Source: Methanomassiliicoccales archaeon (GTDB lineage Archaea; Thermoplasmatota; Thermoplasmata; Methanomassiliicoccales; JACIVX01). Taken from it: 64,000 nt of DNA. The position numbers and the translations under genes were made by a program. Where the stretch lies: the NCBI GenBank assembly GCA_038850735.1, contig JAWCLO010000009.1:1-64000 (forward strand). Direction: 5' to 3'. The notes beneath the pieces were generated by a model. It ran no database searches. It was not told the DNA's origin and saw only the letters and a list, made by a program, of their open reading frames with translations. Shown here piece after piece: positions 54,816 to 64,000 of the stretch; the stretch's first letter is position 1, and the number at the start of each line of letters is the position of its first letter.

Positions 54816-57146
54816 ATGGCAATAGATGCTCTCATAATAAAAAAGGACGTGCCTTTTGAGCTCTCGGAAGTTGATCTGACTAGAGCTTCTGATTCAGATC
54901 TCATCGAAATAAGTGGCGTGATGGGACTGAATCTCAATCTCGACGAGATGAAGACCATCCAAAGGTATTTCGAGGCAAAGGGGCGGAACCCTACAGACGT
55001 CGAACTCCAGGCACTTGCCCAAGCATGGAGTGAACACTGCTGTTATAAGAGTTCAAAGGTCTTTCTGAGAGAGCACATCTTTGGACTTGAGCACCCTGAT
55101 ATTCTCGCAAGAGGCGATGCTGGCGTCATGGCTTTTGATGATGAATATGCGTACGCGCTTCGAATCGAGAGTCACAATCACCCATCGGCGGTTGAACCAT
55201 ATGGCGGAGCTGCGACAGGCATTGGCGGGATTGTGAGAGACGTTCTCTGTATGGGAGCACGGCCGATTGCACTTATTGATCCCCTTTTTTTCGGCCCCCT
55301 CGATTTTAGAGGGGAACTGCCGCAGGGGATCAAACACCCAAAATACTTGCTTGGCGGGGTAGTCGCTGGAATTAGGGATTACGGCAACAGAATAGGAGTT
55401 CCGACTGTCTGCGGCGGGATTTTTTTTGATGAACGATACATTGGAAACTGCCTCGTGAATGTTGGCTGCCTCGGAATTGTAAAAAAAGACAAAATCCTGA
55501 GAAATGCAGTGAAGGATTCAGGTGATGTTCTAATACTTGTCGGCGGCAAAACAGGCAGGGACGGGATTCACGGCGTGACATTTGCCTCAGCAGAGCTCGA
55601 CGAGCGCTCAGAAGAAAAATCAAGGGGGGCAGTGCAGCTGGGAGATCCGATAATGAAGGAGCCGTTAATCCATGCGTGCCTCGAGGTCAACGCCATGGGT
55701 CTCGTCTCCGGGATGAAAGACCTGGGGGGTGGGGGCCTGTCCTGCGTGGTCGGAGAACTTGCACTCGCCGGTGGATGTGGCGCCGAGGTGCATCTCGACA
55801 GGGTGCCACTGAAGGAGGAAAGACTAGCGCCCTGGGAAATATGGGTTTCGGAATCCCAAGAAAGGATGATGATTTCTGCGCCGGCTAAAAATGCAAACGA
55901 GATCATCAAGTTCTTTGATTTATGGGACGTACCAGCAACCGTTATTGGAAAGGCAATAGTTGAAAGAGTTGTTCGTTTGTTTTATGGAGGCGTGAAGGTA
56001 TTTGAACTTGAGCTCGATTTTTTCACAAAAGGCCCTGAATACTGCCGCCCAGTTAAGGCAAGACACCATGCCGACAAAATAGAGGCTGTAGCTCCAAGAT
56101 TACCATCGAGTCTCAATGAGACTCTGCTGAGGATGCTATCCGATCCAAATATCGCGTCGAAGGAGTGGGTGATCAGACAATACGATCACGAGGTTCGCGC
56201 TTCTACAGTGATAAAACCGCTTCAGGGAAAAGTAGGGCTGAGAGGACACGGCGATGCAGCTGTCATCAAGCCTCTTCATCACTCCAATCGTGGAATTGCG
56301 GTTGCAGTCGGTGTAAATCCTTGGTTTACTGCCATTGATCCCTATAGAGGTGGCATGAGTGCGGTAGACGAAGTATGCAGGAATCTCACAGCAGTAGGTG
56401 CTGTACCCCATGCAATAACAGATTGCCTTAATTTCGGCAACCCAGAGAAGCCGGAAAGAATGTGGGAATTTAGAGAATGCGTCAGAGGCATTGGCGATGC
56501 GCTAAGATGGTTAGGCATAGCAGCACCGTCAGGAAACGTGAGCTTCTACAACGAGACTCCTGTGGGTGCTGTACTCCCCACCCCAACAATCCTCGGCACT
56601 GGTATTATTCATGACATACGGAATTGCGTCACCTCTGATTTCAAGGAGGAAGGCAATCCGGTGTACATCGTCGGCGATACGAGGAACGAGATGGGTGGTT
56701 CTGCTCTCTACCGCATATTTGGTGGTAAGGGAGGTATCGTGCCAGGGGTCAACCTCCAATCGCTTGACAGGCGTATGAAGATATTAAGACAATGCATCGA
56801 ATCGGGATTTGTGCGTGCTTGTCATGATATTTCCGATGGAGGTCTTGCGGTCTCCATTGCCGAAATGTGTATAGGTGGAGACATCGGTTTTTCGGGTAAT
56901 GTGGATAAGGTCTGCAATGATGATCATTTGGTGAAATTGTTCTCGGAATCGAACTCGCGATGGGTTGTGGAGATCAGCAAGTGGGCAGAAAGAGATTGGG
57001 AAAAAATTGCTGGAAGCGAAGCGATCAGAATCGGGGAAGTGGGAGAGAAAGAGCTCGTTATTGATTGCAAAAAGGAAATGATCAGCGTCGAAGTAGAAGT
57101 GCTTAGAGAGTGGTGGCAGAGACCATTTTGGGAGCTACTCGGATGA
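54816..57146 (+). CDS. purL: Phosphoribosylformylglycinamidine synthase subunit PurL
   Basis: 776 aa ATP-dependent amidotransferase subunit, small-PurL type. Seen: [69 protein letters not shown] and [20 protein letters not shown]. The two AIRS-like halves are both complete. ATGA overlap with purQ. Confidence 0.96.
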   Translation: MAIDALIIKKDVPFELSEVDLTRASDSDLIEISGVMGLNLNLDEMKTIQRYFEAKGRNPTDVELQALAQAWSEHCCYKSSKVFLREHIFGLEHPDILARGDAGVMAFDDEYAYALRIESHNHPSAVEPYGGAATGIGGIVRDVLCMGARPIALIDPLFFGPLDFRGELPQGIKHPKYLLGGVVAGIRDYGNRIGVPTVCGGIFFDERYIGNCLVNVGCLGIVKKDKILRNAVKDSGDVLILVGGKTGRDGIHGVTFASAELDERSEEKSRGAVQLGDPIMKEPLIHACLEVNAMGLVSGMKDLGGGGLSCVVGELALAGGCGAEVHLDRVPLKEERLAPWEIWVSESQERMMISAPAKNANEIIKFFDLWDVPATVIGKAIVERVVRLFYGGVKVFELELDFFTKGPEYCRPVKARHHADKIEAVAPRLPSSLNETLLRMLSDPNIASKEWVIRQYDHEVRASTVIKPLQGKVGLRGHGDAAVIKPLHHSNRGIAVAVGVNPWFTAIDPYRGGMSAVDEVCRNLTAVGAVPHAITDCLNFGNPEKPERMWEFRECVRGIGDALRWLGIAAPSGNVSFYNETPVGAVLPTPTILGTGIIHDIRNCVTSDFKEEGNPVYIVGDTRNEMGGSALYRIFGGKGGIVPGVNLQSLDRRMKILRQCIESGFVRACHDISDGGLAVSIAEMCIGGDIGFSGNVDKVCNDDHLVKLFSESNSRWVVEISKWAERDWEKIAGSEAIRIGEVGEKELVIDCKKEMISVEVEVLREWWQRPFWELLG

Positions 57147-57994
57147 GAGTGAATAACATGAGAAGCGAAGAGGTGCGAGTTTGCATATTAAGAATCGAAG
57201 GGACGAACTGCGAACACGAAACTTGCATGGCATTTAGGTTAGCAGGCGCTTCGCCCGAGATAGTCCATCTCAAGCAGCTCACTGGTCCGTGTCCGTCCTC
57301 TTTAAGAAGAAGCCTAGAGGAATACCACATTTTGGCGATACCTGGTGGATTTTCCGCTGGAGACTATGTGCGGGCGGGTGCAATTTTTGCTGCCAGAGTC
57401 AAGAGCACCCTTGCAAACGACTTAAAAGAATTTGTATCGGCCGAAAAGCCCATAATTGGCATCTGTAATGGATTCCAGGTGCTCGTAGAACTCGGCATGC
57501 TTCCCGCAGTTGACGAGATCATGAGTGAACAGGCCCAGGCTGCCCTCGCCACAAACGATTCAGGTCGATTTGAGTGTTTGCCGACGTTCCTTAGAGTTGA
57601 AAGCAGTGGCAGATGTATTTTCACAAGAAGGATGAAACGAGGGGATATCGTAATGTTCCCCTCTGCACACGCAGAAGGAAAGTTCACCCTACCAGAAGAA
57701 AATAAGGAAGGATTGCTCTCAAAAATGATCGATAACGATCAAATCGTATTCAGATACGTTGATCAACGTGGACACTATGCTGGTTATCCATGGAATCCAA
57801 ACGGATCGCTAATGAATATTGCGGGCGTTTGCAACTCATATGGAACCGTGCTAGGATTGATGCCACACCCCGAAAGGGTTGTATTTCGATACAACCATCC
57901 CGATTGGACTAGAACAAAACTCGATCCATGCGGAAGAGGGGACGGAACGGCAATCTTCGAATCTGCCGTCGATTATATTACAAGAAAATTCTGA
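57143..57994 (+). CDS. purQ: Phosphoribosylformylglycinamidine synthase glutaminase PurQ
   Basis: 283 aa class I glutamine amidotransferase that feeds ammonia to PurL. N-terminus [17 protein letters not shown]; nucleophile in [28 protein letters not shown]; and MPHPERVVF with the catalytic His and Glu. It is longer than typical small PurQ (about 225 aa), with an insert of about 20 residues around [15 protein letters not shown] 57143 overlaps the purL stop; an ATG at 57158 is also in frame. Confidence 0.95.
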   Translation: MRVNNMRSEEVRVCILRIEGTNCEHETCMAFRLAGASPEIVHLKQLTGPCPSSLRRSLEEYHILAIPGGFSAGDYVRAGAIFAARVKSTLANDLKEFVSAEKPIIGICNGFQVLVELGMLPAVDEIMSEQAQAALATNDSGRFECLPTFLRVESSGRCIFTRRMKRGDIVMFPSAHAEGKFTLPEENKEGLLSKMIDNDQIVFRYVDQRGHYAGYPWNPNGSLMNIAGVCNSYGTVLGLMPHPERVVFRYNHPDWTRTKLDPCGRGDGTAIFESAVDYITRKF

Positions 57995-58041
57995 TCACAG
58001 GCTTAGCAGATCACAAGCATCTGTGTTTGAACGGGAATTTG

Positions 58042-58701
58042 TCAGATAATTGAAACTCGCACCTCAACTGCATCCCCATCCTTCAGTCCAAGAGTGCGTC
58101 TAAGATGATACTTGCATATAATCTCCATTACATCATTATAGTGCGACCGGCTGGGAATAACGACAGCACAGTCAATGTTTTGAATCGATGCTTTATATAC
58201 CTTGACTTCACCAAAAGTCCTTCCATTTCTCTCAAAGCCCTTAATGAGTATTCCCCCGCTTTTCCTCAGGGCTTCGAGTTTTGGAAGATCGCCGGGGTGA
58301 ACTCTCAGATTAAGAGTTCCATCGTAAGGTTTGAATAAAAGTTTCTCTTCAAACTGCTCCATGTAACCAGGCTGGGTAACATAGTATTGTCCTTCTCCCA
58401 TGCCTGTTATGACGATGCCTCGTATCATAACGTGATCTTTCATTTCGAAAATGCGCTGATATTCAATGTACTCGTTTCTCAATATTTCAATTCCTTTCTC
58501 GGTGAGCTTGATCCGCTGCTTTCTCGCTCCCAAATCCCGCTGGATGAGCCCAAGATCTAGCAATTCCAGGATACGCTTGGAGGCTGATTGCTGGCTCATA
58601 CCTAATGATTCACCAAGTTCCCTCGAAGAAATCGTGATGTAATCGCGAAGTCCACCAAGCACCGCGATCTTGCGAAGTGCAGCAACTACCTTCTCATCCA
58701 T
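58042..58701 (-). CDS. ribK: CTP-dependent riboflavin kinase with HTH domain
   Basis: 219 aa. The N-terminal winged helix (ISSRELGESLGMSQQSASKR) precedes the RibK barrel: VMIRGIVITGMGEGQYYVTQ, PYDGTLNLRVH, LIKGFERNGRTFGEVKVY and AVVIPSRSHYN, ending in HLRRTLGLKDGDAVEVR. It phosphorylates riboflavin to FMN using CTP. The HTH may let it act as a repressor of riboflavin genes. Confidence 0.93.
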   Translation of the reverse strand: MDEKVVAALRKIAVLGGLRDYITISSRELGESLGMSQQSASKRILELLDLGLIQRDLGARKQRIKLTEKGIEILRNEYIEYQRIFEMKDHVMIRGIVITGMGEGQYYVTQPGYMEQFEEKLLFKPYDGTLNLRVHPGDLPKLEALRKSGGILIKGFERNGRTFGEVKVYKASIQNIDCAVVIPSRSHYNDVMEIICKYHLRRTLGLKDGDAVEVRVSII

Positions 58702-58889
58702 GATCTCAACCGTCCAGGCAATTCCTCAATCAAAGTCACAATGAATAGATACCTGATGCGCTAATCTTCGATTCTAGATTGCGATATTTAATTCTTTCAT
58801 GGAATTAAGGAATTACGGCTCATTCCCATTGAAAGACCGATAAAATATTAATTCTGACACTACTCATGTCTTAACCTTTAGGTACTAGC

Positions 58890-59714
58890 ATGAATAGGCA
58901 TGTTATTGAAGCAATGGGCAAAACCAGAGTCGTGATTGAAGATGGAAAGGTAACTGATGTGGGAAAACCGCTTGTCAGTTACTGTCCTTTATTCAGAAAA
59001 TATAGAGGAATCCAAGAGATAAATAGCAGTGCTGTCAAAGACAACATCGAATTCAGAATGAAAAGCTTCGGAATGTGCACGCCCCACAGGGAACTCCGCA
59101 TTAAAGATTTCCTAAGCTTTGGTGTGTCAGAAATCATTGCTATGGCCGTGTCGAAAAACATGCTCGACTGCGCTGTTGTGGTTTGTGATGGAGCCGGCAC
59201 CGTTGTTGTTAGCGATCCTGAACTCATCCAAGGAATTGGGGGAAGACTATCTGCCGTCATCGAAACAACCCCGTATTCCGAAATCATCAACGCGCTGGGC
59301 AGAGATTTTGTTCTTGATCCCAGGAGCGGCAAAATCGATCAGTTTGAGGGCGTTTGCCTTGCAGACAGACTTGGATTTCGCAAGATAGGCGTAACGGTCG
59401 TTTCAGCGGACGAGGCGAGTAAAATAAGAGTTAGATTTGGCGAAAGGGCTGCAATTTTTGCTGTCCATACAACTGGCGCCAGCAAGGATGATGCATTAAG
59501 ATTCTTCGACGCATGCGATATAGTCACCGCGTGCGCCTCAAGGTGGGTAAGAGAAGTCGCAGCGGAGAGAGCGCTGTTTGCAGTAGGGAGGAAAATCCCA
59601 GTTTATGCCGCAACGGAATTCGGCAAGGCATTGATGCTTGAACGACTCGCAATGATTCCTCACAAAACTAATGAAGATGACCGAGGGGAAGACTGCCCGC
59701 ATCCCCTCATCTAA
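58890..59714 (+). CDS. Methanogenesis marker protein 8-like (DUF2099)
   Basis: 274 aa. Recognised by SYCPLFRKYRGI, KDNIEFRMKSFGMCTPHREL, FLSFGVSEIIAMAVSKNMLD, VVVCDGAGTVVVSDPELIQG and the late Cys-containing DIVTACASRWVREVA. DUF2099 proteins occur in nearly all methanogens and in some non-methanogenic archaea and bacteria; function unknown. AATATTAATTC about 45 bases upstream may be the promoter. It overlaps the convergent PIN gene by four bases. Confidence 0.75.
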   Translation: MNRHVIEAMGKTRVVIEDGKVTDVGKPLVSYCPLFRKYRGIQEINSSAVKDNIEFRMKSFGMCTPHRELRIKDFLSFGVSEIIAMAVSKNMLDCAVVVCDGAGTVVVSDPELIQGIGGRLSAVIETTPYSEIINALGRDFVLDPRSGKIDQFEGVCLADRLGFRKIGVTVVSADEASKIRVRFGERAAIFAVHTTGASKDDALRFFDACDIVTACASRWVREVAAERALFAVGRKIPVYAATEFGKALMLERLAMIPHKTNEDDRGEDCPHPLI

Positions 59715-60067
59715 TCTAGATAGAAATCAAGATGGTTCCTCGAGCGGAGCAAAATGACTTTAATGCCGCGGGAACTTAAGTTCGAAATAAGATTCTTGTC
59801 GTTCGTCACAACGTAAGCATTAAGATTTGTAGCAAGTTCAATGACAGCTTCGTCCCCCCAACGGCTGGTCTTGTCTATGATGTATTTCCCTGCGAGTTCC
59901 AAAGCCGCTTTTGCGTATTTATTGTGAGATCTTGATAATTCTTCAATAACTGATGTAGGCACGTGGATTTCACAGTTGCCAACAAGGCGCTTAAGCTCGA
60001 GATCCAAATTGATTGTGCACTCAAAAGGCATGAGGAGTGCGTTTGTGTCAAGAACAACCTTTTGCAT
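59711..60067 (-). CDS. PIN-domain protein (FCF1/VapC9-like)
   Basis: 118 aa predicted RNase. QKVVLDTNALLMPFE carries the first Asp; VPTSVIEELSRS the Glu; GDEAVIELATNLNAYVVTND the later acidic pair. This stand-alone PIN type commonly follows aIF2 gamma in archaea, pointing to a housekeeping RNA role rather than a toxin; no antitoxin gene is next to it. Start chosen at ATG 60067, 10 bases after the aIF2 gamma stop. Confidence 0.88.
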   Translation of the reverse strand: MQKVVLDTNALLMPFECTINLDLELKRLVGNCEIHVPTSVIEELSRSHNKYAKAALELAGKYIIDKTSRWGDEAVIELATNLNAYVVTNDKNLISNLSSRGIKVILLRSRNHLDFYLD

Positions 60068-60077
60068 TTTGCCACGA

Positions 60078-61313
60078 TCACTGAATGATTCCATATCCAA
60101 TAAGACGCCATTTCCCTGAGATCTTCCTTGAAATTGCCACTCTCTGATTCGATTCGGCGCATACTGGGATCTTAAGGGAAACTTCGCAAGAAGACTCTCT
60201 CGCACTTGTTACGATTCCCACAGTTGTCGCCGTACCCACGCTGAGCATCAGCGGTTCGTTCGTGCGAATATTGTCTACAACCAGATCTTCAGCCGTTCCG
60301 ACCACCCTTTCGAGAAGGTGCGTTGACATTGTAAACTTACTAATAATCGGAGGTAGGGTGCCAGGCGCACCGATCATGCGCCCAGTCAGGCCATCTGACT
60401 TCGTGAGAGATGGGTCGAGCTTCGTGCCTATCGCAATGAGTCCACCCGGTTTTGCCCTCTCAAGAGGTGTGCCACCTGCATGAAGCGATACGACGCTCGT
60501 GGTTAAAGGTTCCCATGAGACCTTTCCGCCGCTTCCTTCGATTTTCCTGCCAGGGCTTATCTCAATTTCATCGTCAATTTCCAATTGACCCTGTATCAGG
60601 GTTCCACCAAGCACCCCACCCTTGAGTTCCTCAGGGGAAGATCCAGGGATATTAATGTCAAAGGATCTTGCTACGTACATTCGCGCCGGTTTGCTAGCAT
60701 CAAATTTTGGAGTAGGAATATACTTCTCGATGGTCTCGATGAGCTTGTCGATATTCACGTCATGATGTGCAGACACTGGGATGATCGGCGCATTTTCAGC
60801 GATCGTACCCTTAACGAAGGATCTGATCTGCTTGTAGTTTTCAAAAGCCTCTTCTTTGGTCACGAGGTCGATCTTATTCTGCACGATAATAATTTTCTCA
60901 ACGCCGATGATGGTGAGCGCCATGAGGTGCTCCTTCGTCTGAGGCTGCGGACAACGCTCATTCGCAGCGACGAGTAACAGCGCACCATTCATCAGAGCCG
61001 CACCAGAAAGCATCGTTGCCATCAATGTTTCATGACCGGGCGCATCGACAAAAGAAACCGCTCGGAGGAACTCCGCTTCTCCCCCACAATGCTTGCACGT
61101 CTTGTCAATACCATAAGAAGCTGGGGGGTCGCAAGAGGGGCATTTATAGAATGCCACGTCCGCATATCCCAGCCTGATGGAAATCCCACGCTTGATTTCT
61201 TCGGAATGCCGATCTGTCCACTCACCGGTGAGCGCTTTCGTCAGCGTAGTCTTTCCGTGGTCAACGTGTCCTATCATTCCAATGTTGACCTCAGGCTGCT
61301 GCGGTACGATCAT
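60078..61313 (-). CDS. eif2g: Translation initiation factor aIF2 subunit gamma
   Basis: 411 aa GTPase that delivers initiator tRNA. G1 [20 protein letters not shown], zinc knuckle CPSC...CKHC, G3 [21 protein letters not shown]4 [11 protein letters not shown], and beta-barrel domains 2 and 3 ([16 protein letters not shown]). ATG overlaps the S6e stop (ATGA). Transcribed with rps6e and the PIN gene. Confidence 0.97.
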   Translation of the reverse strand: MIVPQQPEVNIGMIGHVDHGKTTLTKALTGEWTDRHSEEIKRGISIRLGYADVAFYKCPSCDPPASYGIDKTCKHCGGEAEFLRAVSFVDAPGHETLMATMLSGAALMNGALLLVAANERCPQPQTKEHLMALTIIGVEKIIIVQNKIDLVTKEEAFENYKQIRSFVKGTIAENAPIIPVSAHHDVNIDKLIETIEKYIPTPKFDASKPARMYVARSFDINIPGSSPEELKGGVLGGTLIQGQLEIDDEIEISPGRKIEGSGGKVSWEPLTTSVVSLHAGGTPLERAKPGGLIAIGTKLDPSLTKSDGLTGRMIGAPGTLPPIISKFTMSTHLLERVVGTAEDLVVDNIRTNEPLMLSVGTATTVGIVTSARESSCEVSLKIPVCAESNQRVAISRKISGKWRLIGYGIIQ

Positions 61314-61717
61314 TTAGTCTCCTCTTTCTTTTCTTCTTTTTTAATGAGGTCCTCTATCGGTTTTGCTCCTTTTGAGACGACTCTCATATTGATCTGGACA
61401 ATTTCAGGTGAAATAGTATTTCCGCGAACCGATTTCCTTTTCCTGACGCCTTTCTCGCCGGACTTGAAACCGATACTTCCAGCGGAAAGCAATACTCTAA
61501 CTCTTCTAACGCCCGGTATGTCCTTTCGCATCGGAAAGCCGTCCTTATCGCTTCCTCCCGTGATAGTCAATTTATATCCCGGAAGTCCGACGAATATGCC
61601 ATCGATGACCTCACCGATCTTTCTGCCGATGAGGGAGTTTGCATGATGGCCTGAGACCGTCACCTGATATGATTTTCCAGTTTTTGCATCGTTAATGACA
61701 GCCTTGAATTCGACCAT
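61310..61717 (-). CDS. rps6e: Small ribosomal subunit protein eS6
   Basis: 135 aa. [40 protein letters not shown] and [20 protein letters not shown] are the S6e signature. A Lys/Glu-rich tail ends it ([10 protein letters not shown]). Start ATG 61717 behind AGGTGTTC; an upstream frame extension from 61795 lies in the leader and is not conserved. Confidence 0.95.
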   Translation of the reverse strand: MVEFKAVINDAKTGKSYQVTVSGHHANSLIGRKIGEVIDGIFVGLPGYKLTITGGSDKDGFPMRKDIPGVRRVRVLLSAGSIGFKSGEKGVRKRKSVRGNTISPEIVQINMRVVSKGAKPIEDLIKKEEKKEETK

Positions 61718-61938
61718 TCTGAACACCTGTTGAGTATTCGCCCTAATGTAGTTCCCGTTAAATAACTTTTGGTCAACTGCGTAAAGCTGGGGCACTGATT
61801 CATGAACACTGTTTCCTCATCATTGCCTCACTGAAATCCTTAGTCGTCCATATTAGTGAGGGTGAAAAAAAATTCACATCGTTTGTTAACAAATCTAGAA
61901 GCATATTCGTGAGCGGTGAAATTTGCCCAAAGAATTTT

Positions 61939-63687
61939 TCAGATCCCCCAGAACGGATCTTGTTTTTTCATTATTGCGATAAATTCCTCGAGAACCATCC
62001 TTTCGTCCTCATTGAGACCGAGAGCTTCGAGTTCCTTGACTTTGGACCCCTCGATCGCCACGTAGAGAATGTCCTCAATGTCGATGGTTCTTCCAACGGT
62101 TGCTCCATCGATTGCAATTGCCACCTCGCTTCCAGCAATCGCTTCTTTGAGTGCTTCTTCACCCGATCTTATGCTTCTGATCTTGCCAACTTCCTTTCCA
62201 TCCCTATTGATTAGCGACTGTCCCTGTCTGATTCTTCCTGCGAGGACTCTCACGCCGACTATTGCGGGTTTGCTCATCCTAAAAACGCAATTCGGGAGAA
62301 TTTTGATTTTGCCTGGAAAAGAGAATTTTGCGCGCTTATCAGCTTCACATACTCTTTTCTGCTCTTCCACCCATTTGTTGTATTCCTCGATCAGCCTATA
62401 AACTACATCATTTAGGAAAATTTTGACGGGATAATTTGAAAGGATTTCCTTTGCCTCAGGCAGCACCTTGACGTTAAATCCGAGAATGACGCGATAGAAA
62501 GGCTCGGTTGTTGCTGATGCCTCAACAATATCTCTTTTAGAAATATCTCCGACTTCATATTTTCTTATTGGGATTCCAGCATTCTGCGCCTCAAATCCCA
62601 GGGCTTCAAGGGACCCTATAGCATCAGCCTTGATCATTATGCCATCTTCTTTTGTTTCAATGCCTACCCTCATTTCTTCTTGTATTTCCCCGACGATCTC
62701 GTCCTCATTGCCTGCTATGACTTTGATGGGCCCACCAGCGATTACGCCGTCCAGGCTCTGGCATGTAAGCTTCACTCCAGCTGCAGCTGAAACCTCATCA
62801 ACAGAATCGAAGCGTTCCCTAGGATCCCTGATTTCATCTAAAGGCTTGGGCTTGAGAATCGCCTTGACCTTAGTAACTAAAGGCTTTCCAGAAGTACCTA
62901 TCGCAACCCTATCTCCGCGCCTCAGCGTACCAGAGTAAATGATTACATCTATCGTAGGTCCAAGACCCCGCTCCTCCTTTACTTCAAGTACCGTACCCTT
63001 TGCTGGACCGGTTTCAATCCTCAATTCAGATTCAAGAAATTTCTGAGCAAGACCGATAAGAACGAGCAGCAAATCGGGTACGCCTTCCCCCGTTTTTGCA
63101 CTAAGGGGAACAATCGCGATATTCCTGGTGAAGTCTTCAATGCGATCGTAACGCTCGGCGGAGAGACCCTCTTCGTGAAGTCTAGCGGAAATTGTGTAGA
63201 CGCGCTCATCGATTCTCGCTTTCACTTCATCTGTTTGATTGCGTATAGAAAGAACAAAAGGAGTGTGGGGATGCGAAATCCAATTTTCTAGGAGATCGAT
63301 TTTGTTGAGAGCCACAACAAACGGTGTCCTATACCTCTTGAGAATGCTTATCGATTCGAGCGTCTGTGGCTTAAGACCCTCGACAACATCAATGACCAAG
63401 ACTGCGAGATCTGCAAGCGATCCTCCCCTAGCTCTGAGCGTTGTGAAAGATTGATGACCTGGTGTGTCAATAAAGAGAAGCCCGGGAACGGTAAATTTCC
63501 TGCTACCAAGAAGGGCTGCACACTTTTCATAAATGTGTTCGATTGGCACCTCAGTGGCTCCAATGTGCTGCGTTATGCGGCCTGCCTCGCGCAATGCGAC
63601 AGTGCTTCCCCTGATATAATCCAGGAGACTTGTTTTTCCGTGATCGACATGGCCGAGCACGCTCACAATTGGTTGCCTTAGGGCCAT
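61939..63687 (-). CDS. infB: Translation initiation factor aIF5B (IF2-like)
   Basis: 582 aa, no N-terminal extension, as usual in archaea. G1 [21 protein letters not shown]2 around GRITQHIGATEVP, G3 LLFIDTPGHQSFTTLRARGG, G4 FVVALNKIDLL; domains II-IV follow, with GPAKGTVLEVKEERGLGPTI. It joins ribosomal subunits at initiation. A spacer of 220 bases separates it from S6e. Confidence 0.97.
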   Translation of the reverse strand: MALRQPIVSVLGHVDHGKTSLLDYIRGSTVALREAGRITQHIGATEVPIEHIYEKCAALLGSRKFTVPGLLFIDTPGHQSFTTLRARGGSLADLAVLVIDVVEGLKPQTLESISILKRYRTPFVVALNKIDLLENWISHPHTPFVLSIRNQTDEVKARIDERVYTISARLHEEGLSAERYDRIEDFTRNIAIVPLSAKTGEGVPDLLLVLIGLAQKFLESELRIETGPAKGTVLEVKEERGLGPTIDVIIYSGTLRRGDRVAIGTSGKPLVTKVKAILKPKPLDEIRDPRERFDSVDEVSAAAGVKLTCQSLDGVIAGGPIKVIAGNEDEIVGEIQEEMRVGIETKEDGIMIKADAIGSLEALGFEAQNAGIPIRKYEVGDISKRDIVEASATTEPFYRVILGFNVKVLPEAKEILSNYPVKIFLNDVVYRLIEEYNKWVEEQKRVCEADKRAKFSFPGKIKILPNCVFRMSKPAIVGVRVLAGRIRQGQSLINRDGKEVGKIRSIRSGEEALKEAIAGSEVAIAIDGATVGRTIDIEDILYVAIEGSKVKELEALGLNEDERMVLEEFIAIMKKQDPFWGI

Positions 63688-63914
63688 CGACTATCGCATC
63701 TTGGAAATCTTATTAGAATCTTTCCCAAACTCTTCTACTTAGACAATAACATTCCAGACAATATTGGCTTAACAACACCTCACTTCAGTAGTTTCAACTG
63801 TCTCAATAAAACATTGAAGGGAGAAAACAAATTTAAGACTATTTTGCTCAGGACAAATTGAAGAAGTGAATTGAATTAAAAATAAAAACCACATTCCATA
63901 ATCATCTAGGAATT

Positions 63915-63998
63915 TCACTCATATATCCAAGCATCGATTGTCTTCTTATAATCCTGGAGCTCATACTCGTTGAAAAACAACGAAATTTCTCTTCTCGC
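63915..63998 (-). CDS. C-terminal fragment of an unidentified gene cut by the right edge
   Basis: An open frame on the minus strand enters from the right edge and stops with TGA at 63915. Visible end: REISLFFNEYELQDYKKTID then AWIYE. Its composition is protein-like and it is the only long open frame there. Not enough to name a family. Confidence 0.45.
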   Translation of the reverse strand, partial: ARREISLFFNEYELQDYKKTIDAWIYE

Positions 63999-64000
63999 GG

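Noticed and set aside
59711-60067. PIN protein as the toxin of a toxin-antitoxin pair
   Set aside because: No antitoxin-like gene is adjacent, and this PIN subtype typically follows aIF2 gamma in archaea as a housekeeping gene.
1-64000. CRISPR arrays, rRNA genes and further tRNAs
   Set aside because: I found no spaced repeat arrays or rRNA-like sequence, and the only T-arm/acceptor combination that folds is the tRNA-Lys at 36233-36328.

Overview
The window is archaeal, with bacterial-type genes mixed in. Archaeal markers are a thermosome, aIF2 gamma, aIF5B, ribosomal protein S6e, aMBF1, the proteasome-activating nucleotidase PAN, an archaeal GINS subunit, HerA, pantoate kinase, CTP-type riboflavin kinase, form III RuBisCO and a tRNA with a bulge-helix-bulge intron. 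TATA-like boxes sit about 25 bp before several starts. Methanogenesis-marker-like proteins 8 and 11, together with a tetrahydrofolate (THF) C1 pathway, suggest the Thermoplasmatota / Methanomassiliicoccales neighbourhood. This placement is inference; no 16S gene is present.

Layout. 1-4.6 kb: a B12-binding radical SAM protein cut by the left edge, cis-prenyltransferase, marker-11-like protein, DUF2797 and KptA. 4.7-17 kb: a C1 island with a formate/nitrite-family channel, FolD, formate-THF ligase, DUF3786, a deacetylase, two HdrA-like proteins, MvhD, MetV, MetF and an AcsE-like methyltransferase. Together these can take formate to methyl-THF and on to a corrinoid protein, which is the methyl branch of a bacterial-type Wood-Ljungdahl pathway. 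17-25 kb: PurH, PolX, then a tight operon for AMP salvage through RuBisCO (ribose-1,5-bisphosphate isomerase, form III RuBisCO, AMP phosphorylase). 25-32 kb: an MFS transporter, DnaJ-DnaK-GrpE and the thermosome. 32-36 kb: small regulators, PAN and a GPN-loop GTPase.

36.2-37.4 kb holds the most unusual locus: a tRNA-Lys(CTT) with a 22-nt intron in the T loop, next to a GC-rich patch with a decayed serine recombinase and an ASCH-domain gene. 37.8-50 kb: CBS and metallo-beta-lactamase proteins, GINS, a second B12 radical SAM protein with a local regulator, DUF167, a TOPRIM protein, an enolase-superfamily dehydratase, thymidylate kinase, CoA synthesis genes, HerA and PRPP synthase. 50-64 kb: ProS, TrmI, MarC, purSLQ, riboflavin kinase, marker-8-like protein and a translation cluster (PIN protein, aIF2 gamma, S6e, aIF5B).

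The parts fit together. The THF pathway supplies 10-formyl-THF to PurH and methyl groups to a corrinoid protein. Prs and PurSLQ/PurH make purines, and the AMP phosphorylase-RuBisCO operon returns nucleotide ribose to 3-phosphoglycerate. No CODH/ACS, Mcr, hydrogenase or formate dehydrogenase genes are present, so the overall energy metabolism cannot be decided from this stretch.
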